Assembly: GCF_009711185.1 (NCBI RefSeq)
Contig: NZ_WMIF01000011.1
Span: 1-64,000 of the forward strand
Length of the DNA: 64,000 nt
Source: Paracoccus limosus
GTDB taxonomy: Bacteria; Pseudomonadota; Alphaproteobacteria; Rhodobacterales; Rhodobacteraceae
Reading direction: 5' to 3'
The notes below the pieces were generated by a model, which had not been told where the DNA came from, did not search any database, and saw only the letters and a program-made list of their open reading frames with translations. Of this stretch, positions 30,013 through 38,581 are shown piece by piece. The first letter of the stretch is position 1, and every line of letters begins with the position of its first letter. A program made the translations under genes and the position numbers.

Positions 30013-30321
30013 TCATCGCGCCCCCCAGCCCGGTTGCTCATAAAGCGGCCGTTCGGGCAGCTTCCCCGAGCGGCGGATGACGCAGTCCTGAAAGACCTTC
30101 GACGGGTCGCGTCCCATGATGTAATCCGACGACACGCCGATCTGGACAAAGCCGCCGCGATAGCCGTGCGAGCCGACGCCGATGCCCATCTGGGTGCGCG
30201 GGCCGGTGGCGTCGCGGGCATCGGCCAGACAGGCGCGCTCGGCCTGCTCGACCGGGATCGGCGCACAGCCCGCCAGTCCCAGCACCAGCGGGATCAGGAT
30301 CAGCTGCGCGCCGGCCCGCAT
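30013..30321 (-). CDS. Small lipoprotein in the sdh operon (second)
   Basis: 102 residues. Signal peptide with lipobox LAGC (Cys18), then a short domain with a Cys (ERACLADA) and a Gly-rich segment TQMGIGVGSHGYRGGFVQIGV. A second Cys is in FQDCVIRRSG. No family recognised. Its start overlaps the stop of the preceding lipoprotein gene by one base (TGATG). Located between sdhA and sdhB, so it is expressed with succinate dehydrogenase. Confidence 0.7.
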   Translation of the reverse strand: MRAGAQLILIPLVLGLAGCAPIPVEQAERACLADARDATGPRTQMGIGVGSHGYRGGFVQIGVSSDYIMGRDPSKVFQDCVIRRSGKLPERPLYEQPGWGAR

Positions 30322-30677
30322 CAGGCGGTCCGCTTGGCGGCCGCTGCCGCCCCGGCGATACATTGCGTCGTCGCCGGACGGCCGACGACCGAGGCCACCG
30401 CGCCGCTGGCATTGGCCGATTGCGCGATATCGGCCAGTTCCGCCGTGGTGGCGTTCTGCAGCACGCAATCGGTATAGGGCGCGACATTGGCGCCGGGCAG
30501 GCGCCGCGCCATTTCGCGGTTGATCACCACCCGGGCCGAGCTGCGCACGGCAGCGTCGGGATTGGGCGTAACCACCGGCGGCGGCAGATTGGCCGGCGGC
30601 GGCATGCCACCGGGGTTCTGCACCACGCAGCCCGACAGGGCCAGCGCGGCAACGGTAAGGACGACAGGAAGACGCAT
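30321..30677 (-). CDS. Small lipoprotein in the sdh operon (first)
   Basis: 118 residues. Lipobox LSGC gives lipidated Cys17, followed by a Pro-rich linker and a C-terminal domain with two Cys (PYTDCVLQNATT and TTQCIAGAAAA) that could form a disulfide. No family recognised. It overlaps the sdhA stop by one base, so it is translationally coupled to sdhA. Confidence 0.7.
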   Translation of the reverse strand: MRLPVVLTVAALALSGCVVQNPGGMPPPANLPPPVVTPNPDAAVRSSARVVINREMARRLPGANVAPYTDCVLQNATTAELADIAQSANASGAVASVVGRPATTQCIAGAAAAAKRTA

Positions 30678-32479
30678 CAGTAAACCCTCGCTTTAGGTGC
30701 GATCTTTTTCAGATCGATCCCGCCCTCGTCCTGCGTGGTCAGCGGGTCGAGATGGACGGGCCGATAGTCCAGTCTAACCTCGTTCCCCTCGATCCACGCA
30801 AGCGAGTGCTTGCGCCAGTTCACGTCATCGCGCTCGGGCCAGTCCTCATGGGCATGGGCACCGCGGCTTTCCTTGCGTGCCTCGGCGGCAACGATGGTCG
30901 CCAGCGCGTTCGGCATCAGGTTGGTCAGTTCCAGCGTTTCCATCAGGTCGCTGTTCCAGATCAGGCTGCGGTCGGTGACCTTGATGTCGTTGAGCTTGGC
31001 GGCAATCGCCTCCATCTTCTCGACGCCCTCGGCCAGCGATTTGTCGGTGCGGAACACCGCCGCATCGGCCTGCATGGTGCGCTGCATCTCCAGCCGCAGC
31101 TCGGCGGTCGACACCGAGCCATTGGCGTTGCGGATGCGGTCGAACCGATCAAGGATCGCATCCACCGCCGGCTTGTTGGTCAGCGGGATCGGGCTGGCGC
31201 GGTCGATGACCTCGCCCGCACGGATCGCCGCGGCCCGGCCGAACACCACAAGGTCGATCAGCGAGTTGGAACCCAGACGGTTCGCGCCATGCACACTGGC
31301 ACAGCCCGCCTCGCCCACCGCCATCAGGCCCGGGAAGGTCTGATCGGGATTGGCCTCGGTCGGGTTCAGCACTTCGCCCCAATAGTTGGTGGGGATACCG
31401 CCCATGTTGTAATGCACGGTCGGCAGGATCGGGATCGGCTCGCGCGTCACATCGACGCCGGCAAAGATCCGCGCCGATTCGGAAATGCCCGGCAGACGCT
31501 CATGCAGGCTTTCCGGCGGCAGGTGCTGCAGGTTCAGGAACATGTGGTCCTTGTGCTCACCCACGCCGCGACCTTCGCGGATCTCCAGCGTGATGCAGCG
31601 CGAGACCACATCGCGCGAGGCGAGGTCCTTGTAGGTCGGAGCGTAACGCTCCATGAACCGCTCGCCTTCGCTGTTGGTCAGGTAGCCGCCTTCGCCGCGC
31701 GCGCCCTCGGTGATCAGGCAGCCCGAGCCGTAGATGCCGGTCGGGTGGAACTGCACGAATTCCATATCCTGCAGCGGCAGGCCCGCGCGCGCCACCATGC
31801 CGCCACCGTCGCCGGTGCAGGTATGGGCCGAGGTCGCGCTGAAATAGGCACGGCCATAGCCGCCGGTCGCCAGCACCACCATCTTGGCGTTGAAGACATG
31901 CATGGTGCCGTCATCCAGCTTCCAGCAGACGACGCCGGTGCATTTGCCGTCGGTGATGACCAGATCCAGCGCGAAATATTCGATGAAGAATTCCGCTTTT
32001 TCCTTCAGCGACTGGCCATAGAGCGTGTGCAGGATGGCGTGGCCGGTGCGGTCGGCAGCGGCGCAGGTGCGCTGCACCGGCGGGCCTTCGCCAAATTCGG
32101 TGGTGTGGCCGCCAAAGGGGCGCTGATAGATCTTGCCCTCTTCGGTGCGCGAAAACGGCACGCCGTAATGTTCCAGCTCATAGACCGCCGCCGGGGCCGA
32201 GCGCGCCAGATATTCCATCGCGTCGGTATCGCCCAGCCAGTCCGAGCCCTTGACGGTGTCATACATGTGCCACTGCCAGTTGTCGGGGCCCATGTTCGAC
32301 AGGCTGGCGGCGATGCCGCCCTGTGCCGCCACGGTATGGCTGCGGGTCGGGAACACCTTGGTCACGCAGGCGGTGCGCAGCCCCTGCTCGGCCATGCCCA
32401 GCGTGGCGCGCAGACCGGCGCCACCGGCACCGACGACAACCACGTCATAGTCGTGGGTCTGGATCTTGTAGTCAGCCAT
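30677..32479 (-). CDS. sdhA: Succinate dehydrogenase flavoprotein subunit
   Basis: 600 residues. Oxidises succinate to fumarate. FAD-binding [18 protein letters not shown] near 13-30, the covalent-flavin histidine in [11 protein letters not shown] near 48, and active-site motifs HPTGIYGSG and [15 protein letters not shown] (catalytic Arg region) are intact. [19 protein letters not shown] is the C-terminal FAD motif. Cytoplasmic face of complex II. Confidence 0.98.
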   Translation of the reverse strand: MADYKIQTHDYDVVVVGAGGAGLRATLGMAEQGLRTACVTKVFPTRSHTVAAQGGIAASLSNMGPDNWQWHMYDTVKGSDWLGDTDAMEYLARSAPAAVYELEHYGVPFSRTEEGKIYQRPFGGHTTEFGEGPPVQRTCAAADRTGHAILHTLYGQSLKEKAEFFIEYFALDLVITDGKCTGVVCWKLDDGTMHVFNAKMVVLATGGYGRAYFSATSAHTCTGDGGGMVARAGLPLQDMEFVQFHPTGIYGSGCLITEGARGEGGYLTNSEGERFMERYAPTYKDLASRDVVSRCITLEIREGRGVGEHKDHMFLNLQHLPPESLHERLPGISESARIFAGVDVTREPIPILPTVHYNMGGIPTNYWGEVLNPTEANPDQTFPGLMAVGEAGCASVHGANRLGSNSLIDLVVFGRAAAIRAGEVIDRASPIPLTNKPAVDAILDRFDRIRNANGSVSTAELRLEMQRTMQADAAVFRTDKSLAEGVEKMEAIAAKLNDIKVTDRSLIWNSDLMETLELTNLMPNALATIVAAEARKESRGAHAHEDWPERDDVNWRKHSLAWIEGNEVRLDYRPVHLDPLTTQDEGGIDLKKIAPKARVY

Positions 32480-32488
32480 TGCGCAACC

Positions 32489-32878
32489 TCACAGCACGAC
32501 GATCGCGCCAAGACCCATACGGGCCAGCGCGTAGACGGCAGCGGCGATCACCGCCCAGCCGAAGATGACGGAAAAGATGATGGCGCCCTTGCGCACCCCA
32601 CCCTGGAAATAGTCGTCGATCATGATCCGCGTGCCTTTGATAAAGTGCAGCATGCCGACGATGACGAACAATGCGGTGATCAGCGCCGGGAACGGCCGGG
32701 CGAAATAGGCCAGCACCAGCTCGCGCGGCAGGCCGATGGCACGGCCCACGGTGATCATGAACAGGGGCGTCAGGATCAGCAGCGCGACGGCCGAAACGGT
32801 CATCGCCCAGTGATGCTGGGTGCCCTCATGGGCCGAGCCGAGGCCCTCGGCGGCTTTCAGCGGGGTAATGTAGCGCAT
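32489..32878 (-). CDS. sdhD: Succinate dehydrogenase membrane anchor subunit D
   Basis: 129 residues with three transmembrane helices (about 28-50, 57-80, 100-125). HHWAMTVSAVAL near 22-33 and the quinone-site Asp/Tyr in MIDDYF near 90 are typical of SdhD. With SdhC it holds haem b and the ubiquinone site. 9 bases upstream of sdhA. Confidence 0.93.
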   Translation of the reverse strand: MRYITPLKAAEGLGSAHEGTQHHWAMTVSAVALLILTPLFMITVGRAIGLPRELVLAYFARPFPALITALFVIVGMLHFIKGTRIMIDDYFQGGVRKGAIIFSVIFGWAVIAAAVYALARMGLGAIVVL

Positions 32879-32889
32879 GTCCGGGCCCC

Positions 32890-33282
32890 TCAGAACAGGA
32901 AGAAGATGATCAGCGTCAGCAACGCCAGCACGACCGAACCGGCGATCAGCGCCTGGCTGGTCTTTTGCGCGGTCTCGATCTCCAGCCCATAGCCGGCGTC
33001 ATAGAACAGGTGCCGCAGACCGGCGAGCAGGTGATACCACAGCGCCCACATCGCGCCGGTCAGGATGATGAAGCCCAGCCAGGACCGAACCACCCAATCG
33101 GCGCAGGCAAAGGCGCCGGCCGAGCTGACGGCGGCAACCAGCCACCAGACGATCAGCACGATGCCCGCGACCAGCGCATGGCCGGTGATGCGGGTCAGGA
33201 TCGAGGTGACTGCGGCGAGGGGCAGGCGATAGACCTGCAGATGCGGTGACAGCGGCCGGTTGCCCCGGTTGACGTCAGCCAT
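32890..33282 (-). CDS. sdhC: Succinate dehydrogenase cytochrome b556 subunit
   Basis: 130 residues, three transmembrane helices. N-terminal RPLSPHLQVYRLPL and SILTRITGHAL contain the Ser/Arg of the quinone site, and GLRHLFYDAGYGLE near 88-101 carries the haem-ligand His. First gene of the sdh operon; CAGGAGAG lies upstream of its ATG. About 150-180 bases upstream are two GTGATCAC palindromes also found before sucC. Confidence 0.95.
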   Translation of the reverse strand: MADVNRGNRPLSPHLQVYRLPLAAVTSILTRITGHALVAGIVLIVWWLVAAVSSAGAFACADWVVRSWLGFIILTGAMWALWYHLLAGLRHLFYDAGYGLEIETAQKTSQALIAGSVVLALLTLIIFFLF

Positions 33283-33824
33283 GGTGTGCTCTCCTGCGTT
33301 CAGGGGCCCTCAGCGCGCGGCGGCTGGCGGCGAGGGCTGGCCGAGAAATTGGGTCTGCTTCTAGTTACTTTGTCGCAGCTGTCACGGCCCTGCGCCAGAT
33401 GAAATCAAGAATATCACGAAAATCCGGACTTTGTGATCACGCACTTGCCGCATGTGATCACGGTCACGAATCTGCTAGCGGTATCATCTGACCGCGCGCA
33501 AGACCGCGCATGGGCAGGCCGAAAAACCCAAGTGATTTTGTCACTATTTTCGCCCGGTGCCCGTGGCCCCTGCCCCGCGCCACGTAACCCGGCGCCAGAT
33601 CGGGCCAGCGCCCGGCGCGGCGCGAAAGCCCCTGCAATCGGCGGAAGCGACGGGTAAAAGCCGGTGACATCGCGCCCGGCGGCGGGGGCCTCCGCTCTGC
33701 CCGAAGCGCCCCTCATGGCATCGGCGCGGACGGTATGACGCCCGCGCCGCGGGCCGGCCACCGACAGCCGGGCGCGGGCGGCAAAGCGGCCCGGCCCGGC
33801 CCGATCAGGACCGCGCGGCACCGC
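33283..33824. other. Upstream region of the sdh operon, no gene
   Basis: 542 bases between the mch stop and the sdhC start. Open frames here are GC-driven and lack motifs. The half nearer sdhC (33350-33480) is AT-rich and contains the GTGATCAC pair; I see no single convincing -35/-10 pair. The half nearer mch is very GC-rich and featureless. Confidence 0.5.
33433..33461. promoter_or_regulatory. GTGATCAC palindrome pair upstream of sdhC
   Basis: TGTGATCAC occurs at 33432-33440 and 33453-33461, the 8-bp palindromes starting 21 bases apart, which is two helical turns. The same arrangement with the same spacing stands before sucC at 40775-40803. Probably a dimer-pair or tetramer binding site for a shared TCA-cycle regulator of unknown identity. 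Confidence 0.65.
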
Positions 33825-34859
33825 TCAGACCGGCACCAGCACCCACAGATCCAGATCCAGCAGCACCTGCGGATGGTACTTGCCCTGATCGTCGCGCAAT
33901 TTGTGATCACCAGCCGCGCCCTTATGCGCGACCAGCCGCAGACGCAGGGCGCCGATGCCCGGCACCGAGGTCTCGGCCTTGTCCAGCACCTCGGACCACG
34001 CCCGCACCGTGTCGCCGGCAAAGCAGGGATTGGCATGCGCCCCGCCATTCAGCGCCACGATCATCTGCGCATTGGCCAGCCCGTTGAAGCTCAGCGCGCG
34101 GGCCATGGAAATCACATGGCCGCCATAGATCAGCCGCTTGCCATCCTCGCGGAAGGTCGCGTCGAAATGCACCTTGGCGGTGTTCTGCCACAGCCGGGTG
34201 GCCAGCATATGCTCGGCCTCTTCGATGGTGACGCCATCGACATGGTCGATGATCTCGCCCACGGCGTAATCGCCCCAGCGATGCGGCTCGCCCGCCAGCT
34301 CAAAATCGTAATCCGCGAAGGTCAGCCCCTCGGGGATCACCAGATCCGCCGCAGCCACCGCCTTGGCGAGGTCCGGCAGCACCGGCGCCGGCGCGGGCGT
34401 GGTCTCGTCGCGCTTGCGCACCATGACCCAGCGCACATATTCCAGCACCGCCTCGCCCATCTGGTTCAGCCCGCGTGTGCGGACATAGACCACGCCGGAT
34501 TTGCCGTTCGAGTTCTCCTTGAGCCCGATCACCTCGGATTCCGCCCGCAGCGTGTCGCCGGGCCAGACCGGCTTCAGCCAGCGCCCCTCGGCATAGCCCA
34601 GATTGGCCACCGCGTTCAGGCTGATGTCGGGCACGGTCTTGCCGAACACGACATGAAAGGCGATCAGATCATCCAGAGGCGAGCCATCCAGCCCGCAATC
34701 TGCGGCGAATTCATCGCTGGAATACAGCGCATGCCGCGCGGGATAGAGCGCATGATACAGCGCCCGTTCCCCTTCGGCGACGGTGCGGGGGACGGCATGG
34801 CGGATCACGTCGCCGATGCGGTAATCCTCGAAGAAACGGCCCGGATTGGTCTTGCTCAT
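33825..34859 (-). CDS. mch: Mesaconyl-CoA hydratase (MaoC-type), ethylmalonyl-CoA pathway
   Basis: 344 residues, two MaoC-like hot-dog halves (about 10-150 and 175-335). FFEDYRIGDVIRHAVPRTV opens the protein. The length (343 in R. sphaeroides Mch) and gene order (sdh - mch - DUF1737 - nnrU - mcl2 - mdh - sucCD) match the R. sphaeroides locus, where this enzyme interconverts mesaconyl-CoA and beta-methylmalyl-CoA during acetyl-CoA assimilation. Family membership is seen; exact substrate rests on synteny. It overlaps the DUF1737 stop by four bases. Confidence 0.8.
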   Translation of the reverse strand: MSKTNPGRFFEDYRIGDVIRHAVPRTVAEGERALYHALYPARHALYSSDEFAADCGLDGSPLDDLIAFHVVFGKTVPDISLNAVANLGYAEGRWLKPVWPGDTLRAESEVIGLKENSNGKSGVVYVRTRGLNQMGEAVLEYVRWVMVRKRDETTPAPAPVLPDLAKAVAAADLVIPEGLTFADYDFELAGEPHRWGDYAVGEIIDHVDGVTIEEAEHMLATRLWQNTAKVHFDATFREDGKRLIYGGHVISMARALSFNGLANAQMIVALNGGAHANPCFAGDTVRAWSEVLDKAETSVPGIGALRLRLVAHKGAAGDHKLRDDQGKYHPQVLLDLDLWVLVPV

Positions 34860-35062
34860 TGCTGTCCCAGCTTCATGTCGGGGTGATATTCGGTCTCGAT
34901 GTCCTTGGTGACGGCCTGCGCGCAGCGCATGATGCCGCTGGCCGCGTCAAAGGCATAGGCGGGGCTGCCGTGCAACTCCCAGCCTTTCGACAGGGCCAGG
35001 CTGACCTTGTGGCAAAAGGCCGAGGTGTCCTCCTCGGTCAGCAGGCGATAGATTTTCGGCAT
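34856..35062 (-). CDS. DUF1737 domain protein
   Basis: 68 residues: MPKIYRLLTEEDTSAFCHKV, then ALSKGWELHGSPAYAFD, the DUF1737 pattern. Unknown function, cytosolic, no membrane segment. It overlaps mch by four bases and lies one base from nnrU, so it is part of the same unit. Confidence 0.8.
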   Translation of the reverse strand: MPKIYRLLTEEDTSAFCHKVSLALSKGWELHGSPAYAFDAASGIMRCAQAVTKDIETEYHPDMKLGQQ

Positions 35063-35063
35063 C

Positions 35064-35606
35064 TCAGCCTCCGAAAGGGTTGTAGCCCAGCCAGCTGTGG
35101 ATCAGCCCCACCACCAGCATGACGATGACGGCACCGGCCAATGCCATGATTTCCTTGCGCCCCGGGAACGGCCCGGCCGGCGGCACCCAGACCGGTTGCG
35201 CGCGGTTCAGCACCACCATCTCGACCAGCGCCCAGACCAGCAGCCCGCCGAACAGCACAAAGCTTGGCAGATCGCCGTTGACCAGCAAATGCGCCAGCGC
35301 CCACAGCGACACCGCCGTCAGTTGCGGATGCCGGATGCGCGCGGTGATGCGCGTCTTCATCCCGTCGGCGGCGAACAGATAAAAGGCCGCCAGCACCAGC
35401 AGGTTGTTGATGCCCTTCAGCGGCGCCGAGGCCCCCCACCAGTAAGGCCCGTCCGCCATGCGGTAGCCCACGACCATCAGCACCACCGACAGCACCAGCA
35501 GCCCGGCGATGCCGCCGCGCCCCAGCCGGTCGCGCAGTTCGGGCGCCACGCGCTTCAAAAGATGCGCCGCCCACCACAGGGCCACGCCAAGGATCAGGAT
35601 CAACAT
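35064..35606 (-). CDS. NnrU-family membrane protein
   Basis: 180 residues with five or six hydrophobic helices. ALWWAAHLLKR at the N-terminus, RHPQLTAVSLWALAHLLVNGD near 92-112 and the final LGYNPFGG are typical of NnrU, first described in nitric-oxide/denitrification loci and related to isoprenylcysteine methyltransferase-like membrane proteins. There are no nitrogen-oxide genes in the window; here it travels with the ethylmalonyl-CoA genes, as in relatives. Confidence 0.85.
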   Translation of the reverse strand: MLILILGVALWWAAHLLKRVAPELRDRLGRGGIAGLLVLSVVLMVVGYRMADGPYWWGASAPLKGINNLLVLAAFYLFAADGMKTRITARIRHPQLTAVSLWALAHLLVNGDLPSFVLFGGLLVWALVEMVVLNRAQPVWVPPAGPFPGRKEIMALAGAVIVMLVVGLIHSWLGYNPFGG

Positions 35607-35650
35607 CTGGCTTTGCCTTTCGCTGGATGTAGCAGGCCGTCAGCTTGGCA

Positions 35651-36490
35651 TCATCCCGCCAGCGCGGCAATCGCGTCCGCCCGCGCCAGCGTCTTGCGCG
35701 CGGTCTCGACATGCAGGTTCTCGACGATGCGGCCATCGACCACCGCGACGCCCTTGCCCTGCGCCTTGGCCTCGTCAAAGGCGTCGATCTGCCGGCGGGC
35801 CAGATCGACCTCGGCCTCGGAGGGGGCAAAGACCTCGTTGGCAATGGCCAGCTGCGCGGGATGGATCAGCGTCTTGCCGTCAAAGCCCATGTCGCGGCCC
35901 TGTTCGCATTCGGCGCGCAACCCGTCCTCATCCTTGAAGGCGTTGAACACCCCGTCCACGATCACCCGGTCATGCGCGCGGGCGGCCAGCAGGCACAGGC
36001 CCAGCCCCGCCATCATCGGCAGCCGGTCGGCGCGAAACCGCGAGCCAAGCTCCTTGGCCAGATCATTGGTGCCCATGACCATGCCGGCCAGACGCGGATG
36101 CGCGGCGATCTCGGCGGCGTTGAGCATGCCTTCAGAGGTTTCCATCATCGCCCACAGCGGCGTGTTCGGTACCAGCTCGGCCACCCGGTCCAGATCGGCG
36201 GCGCGGCTGACCTTGGGGATCAGCACCGCATCGGCGCCGCTGGCGAAGGCACGCGCATCGCCCGCGCCCCATTCCGTGTCCAGCCCGTTGATCCGTACGA
36301 TCCGCGCCCGCCCGCCGTAATCGGCCAGCAGCGCCTGCGTCAGCAGCTCGCGCGCGCCGACCTTTTCCGCCGGCGCCACCGCATCCTCCAGATCAAAGAT
36401 GATGGCATCGGCAGGCAGGGCCTGGGCCTTTTCCATCGCCCGGGCATTGGCGGCAGGAATATAAAGGACAGAGCGATAGGGACGGGTCAT
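35651..36490 (-). CDS. mcl2: (3S)-malyl-CoA thioesterase / CoA-ester lyase family
   Basis: 279 residues, CitE-like TIM barrel: SVLYIPAANARAMEKA at the start, IIFDLEDAVAPAEK near 30-43, and METSEGMLNA near 115 supply the Mg-binding Glu/Asp. KTLIHPAQLAIANEVF is the C-terminal family motif. In R. sphaeroides the enzyme at this position (Mcl2) hydrolyses malyl-CoA to malate in the last step of the ethylmalonyl-CoA pathway. The lyase Mcl1 is about 318 residues, so length and synteny favour Mcl2. The start MTRPYRS at 36490 is chosen over an upstream extension. Confidence 0.78.
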   Translation of the reverse strand: MTRPYRSVLYIPAANARAMEKAQALPADAIIFDLEDAVAPAEKVGARELLTQALLADYGGRARIVRINGLDTEWGAGDARAFASGADAVLIPKVSRAADLDRVAELVPNTPLWAMMETSEGMLNAAEIAAHPRLAGMVMGTNDLAKELGSRFRADRLPMMAGLGLCLLAARAHDRVIVDGVFNAFKDEDGLRAECEQGRDMGFDGKTLIHPAQLAIANEVFAPSEAEVDLARRQIDAFDEAKAQGKGVAVVDGRIVENLHVETARKTLARADAIAALAG

Positions 36491-36570
36491 GCGGGCCTCG
36501 CGTAATAATCTTGCGCGAAGCTGCCCGCAAAGGACGCGAATCGCAAGCCCTGTTTTGCCGCAGCGCGGCG

Positions 36571-37311
36571 TCAGAGCGCCGACCAGATCAGCCGGACCGA
36601 GACCAGCACCAGCGCCCATGTGATGAAACGATAAAACACCACCGGCGACATCCGCCGCAGGACCCAGACCCCGCAGGCAACCCCAATCAGCCCCGGCACC
36701 ATCAGCACGGCGGCAATGCCAAGGTTATGCGCCGACAGCTGGCCCAGCATGGCATAGGGCACCAGCTTGACCGCGTTGCAGACCGCAAAGAACACCGTGG
36801 TGGTGCCGGCAAAGGTCATCGGCGCCATGCCCAGCGGCTGGGCATAGACCTGATAGGGCGGCGCGCCGGAATGCGACACAAAGCTGGTATAGCCCGAGAG
36901 CACCCCCCAGAAGCTGCCCCGGCCCAGCGAAGGCGCGCGCTGCACGGCCGAGGCGCGCGGCCGCAGGATGGCGTTCAGCGCAAAGGCCAGCCCGATCACG
37001 CCGACGATCAGCCCGACCTGACGCTCCTCAACCAGATGCGCGGTGGCCCAGCCCAGCCCGATGCCGGCGACGGCCCCCGGCAGCAGCGTCGCCAGCACCC
37101 GGCGGTCGAAATCGCGGCGAAAGGCGATCAGCCCGCCGATGTCCGAGACGATATAGACAGGCAGCAGGATCCCCGCCGCCTGCACCGGCGACATCACCAG
37201 CGCCATCAGCGGCACCGCGATCACCCCCACCATCGACAGCCCGCCCTTGGCCAGCCCGATCGCGAAGGCCGCCACCCATGCCAGCGCCCAGCCCCAGATA
37301 TCCAGTCCCAT
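36571..37311 (-). CDS. TSUP-family transporter (TauE/SafE type)
   Basis: 246 residues with about eight transmembrane helices. AFAIGLAKGGLSMVGVIAVPL near 15-35 is the first TauE repeat and GTTTVFFAVCNAVKLVPY in the second half mirrors it. The family exports sulfite, sulfonates or other small organic anions; the substrate here is unknown. Its gene neighbours concern C4 acids, which does not decide it. Divergent from mdh. Confidence 0.82.
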   Translation of the reverse strand: MGLDIWGWALAWVAAFAIGLAKGGLSMVGVIAVPLMALVMSPVQAAGILLPVYIVSDIGGLIAFRRDFDRRVLATLLPGAVAGIGLGWATAHLVEERQVGLIVGVIGLAFALNAILRPRASAVQRAPSLGRGSFWGVLSGYTSFVSHSGAPPYQVYAQPLGMAPMTFAGTTTVFFAVCNAVKLVPYAMLGQLSAHNLGIAAVLMVPGLIGVACGVWVLRRMSPVVFYRFITWALVLVSVRLIWSAL

Positions 37312-37427
37312 CGCCTCTCCTGTGCTGCCCGGCGCCCTCGGCCGTATCGCTAGGACGCAGGGCCGCGCACCGCAAGGGCGGCGCCGGGCCGGGCCCGCCC
37401 CTGCCGGATGCCCATGTTAGCGCCTGA

Positions 37428-38501
<1,074 letters not shown>

Positions 38502-38527
38502 TCCGGCCCGCCTGACGGCAAACATGA

Positions 38528-38557
38528 AACCCCGCAGGCGCTGCCTGCGGGGTTTTT
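38528..38557 (+). terminator. Terminator of mdh
   Basis: AACCCCGCAGGC (38528-38539), GCT, GCCTGCGGGGTT (38543-38554), then TTT: a 12-bp perfect stem. It also ends in TTT on the minus strand and may serve the convergent RTX gene. Confidence 0.92.
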
Positions 38558-38581
38558 CCTTGCGCGCCCGTGGCCCACGCC

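Noticed and set aside
33414..33821. 135-codon minus-strand frame upstream of sdhC
   Set aside because: Arg/Ala/Pro-rich shadow composition, no ribosome site, and it covers the operator pair.
33901..33910. A third GTGATCAC upstream of the sdh region
   Set aside because: It is single, lies inside the mch coding sequence and has no partner at 21 bases.
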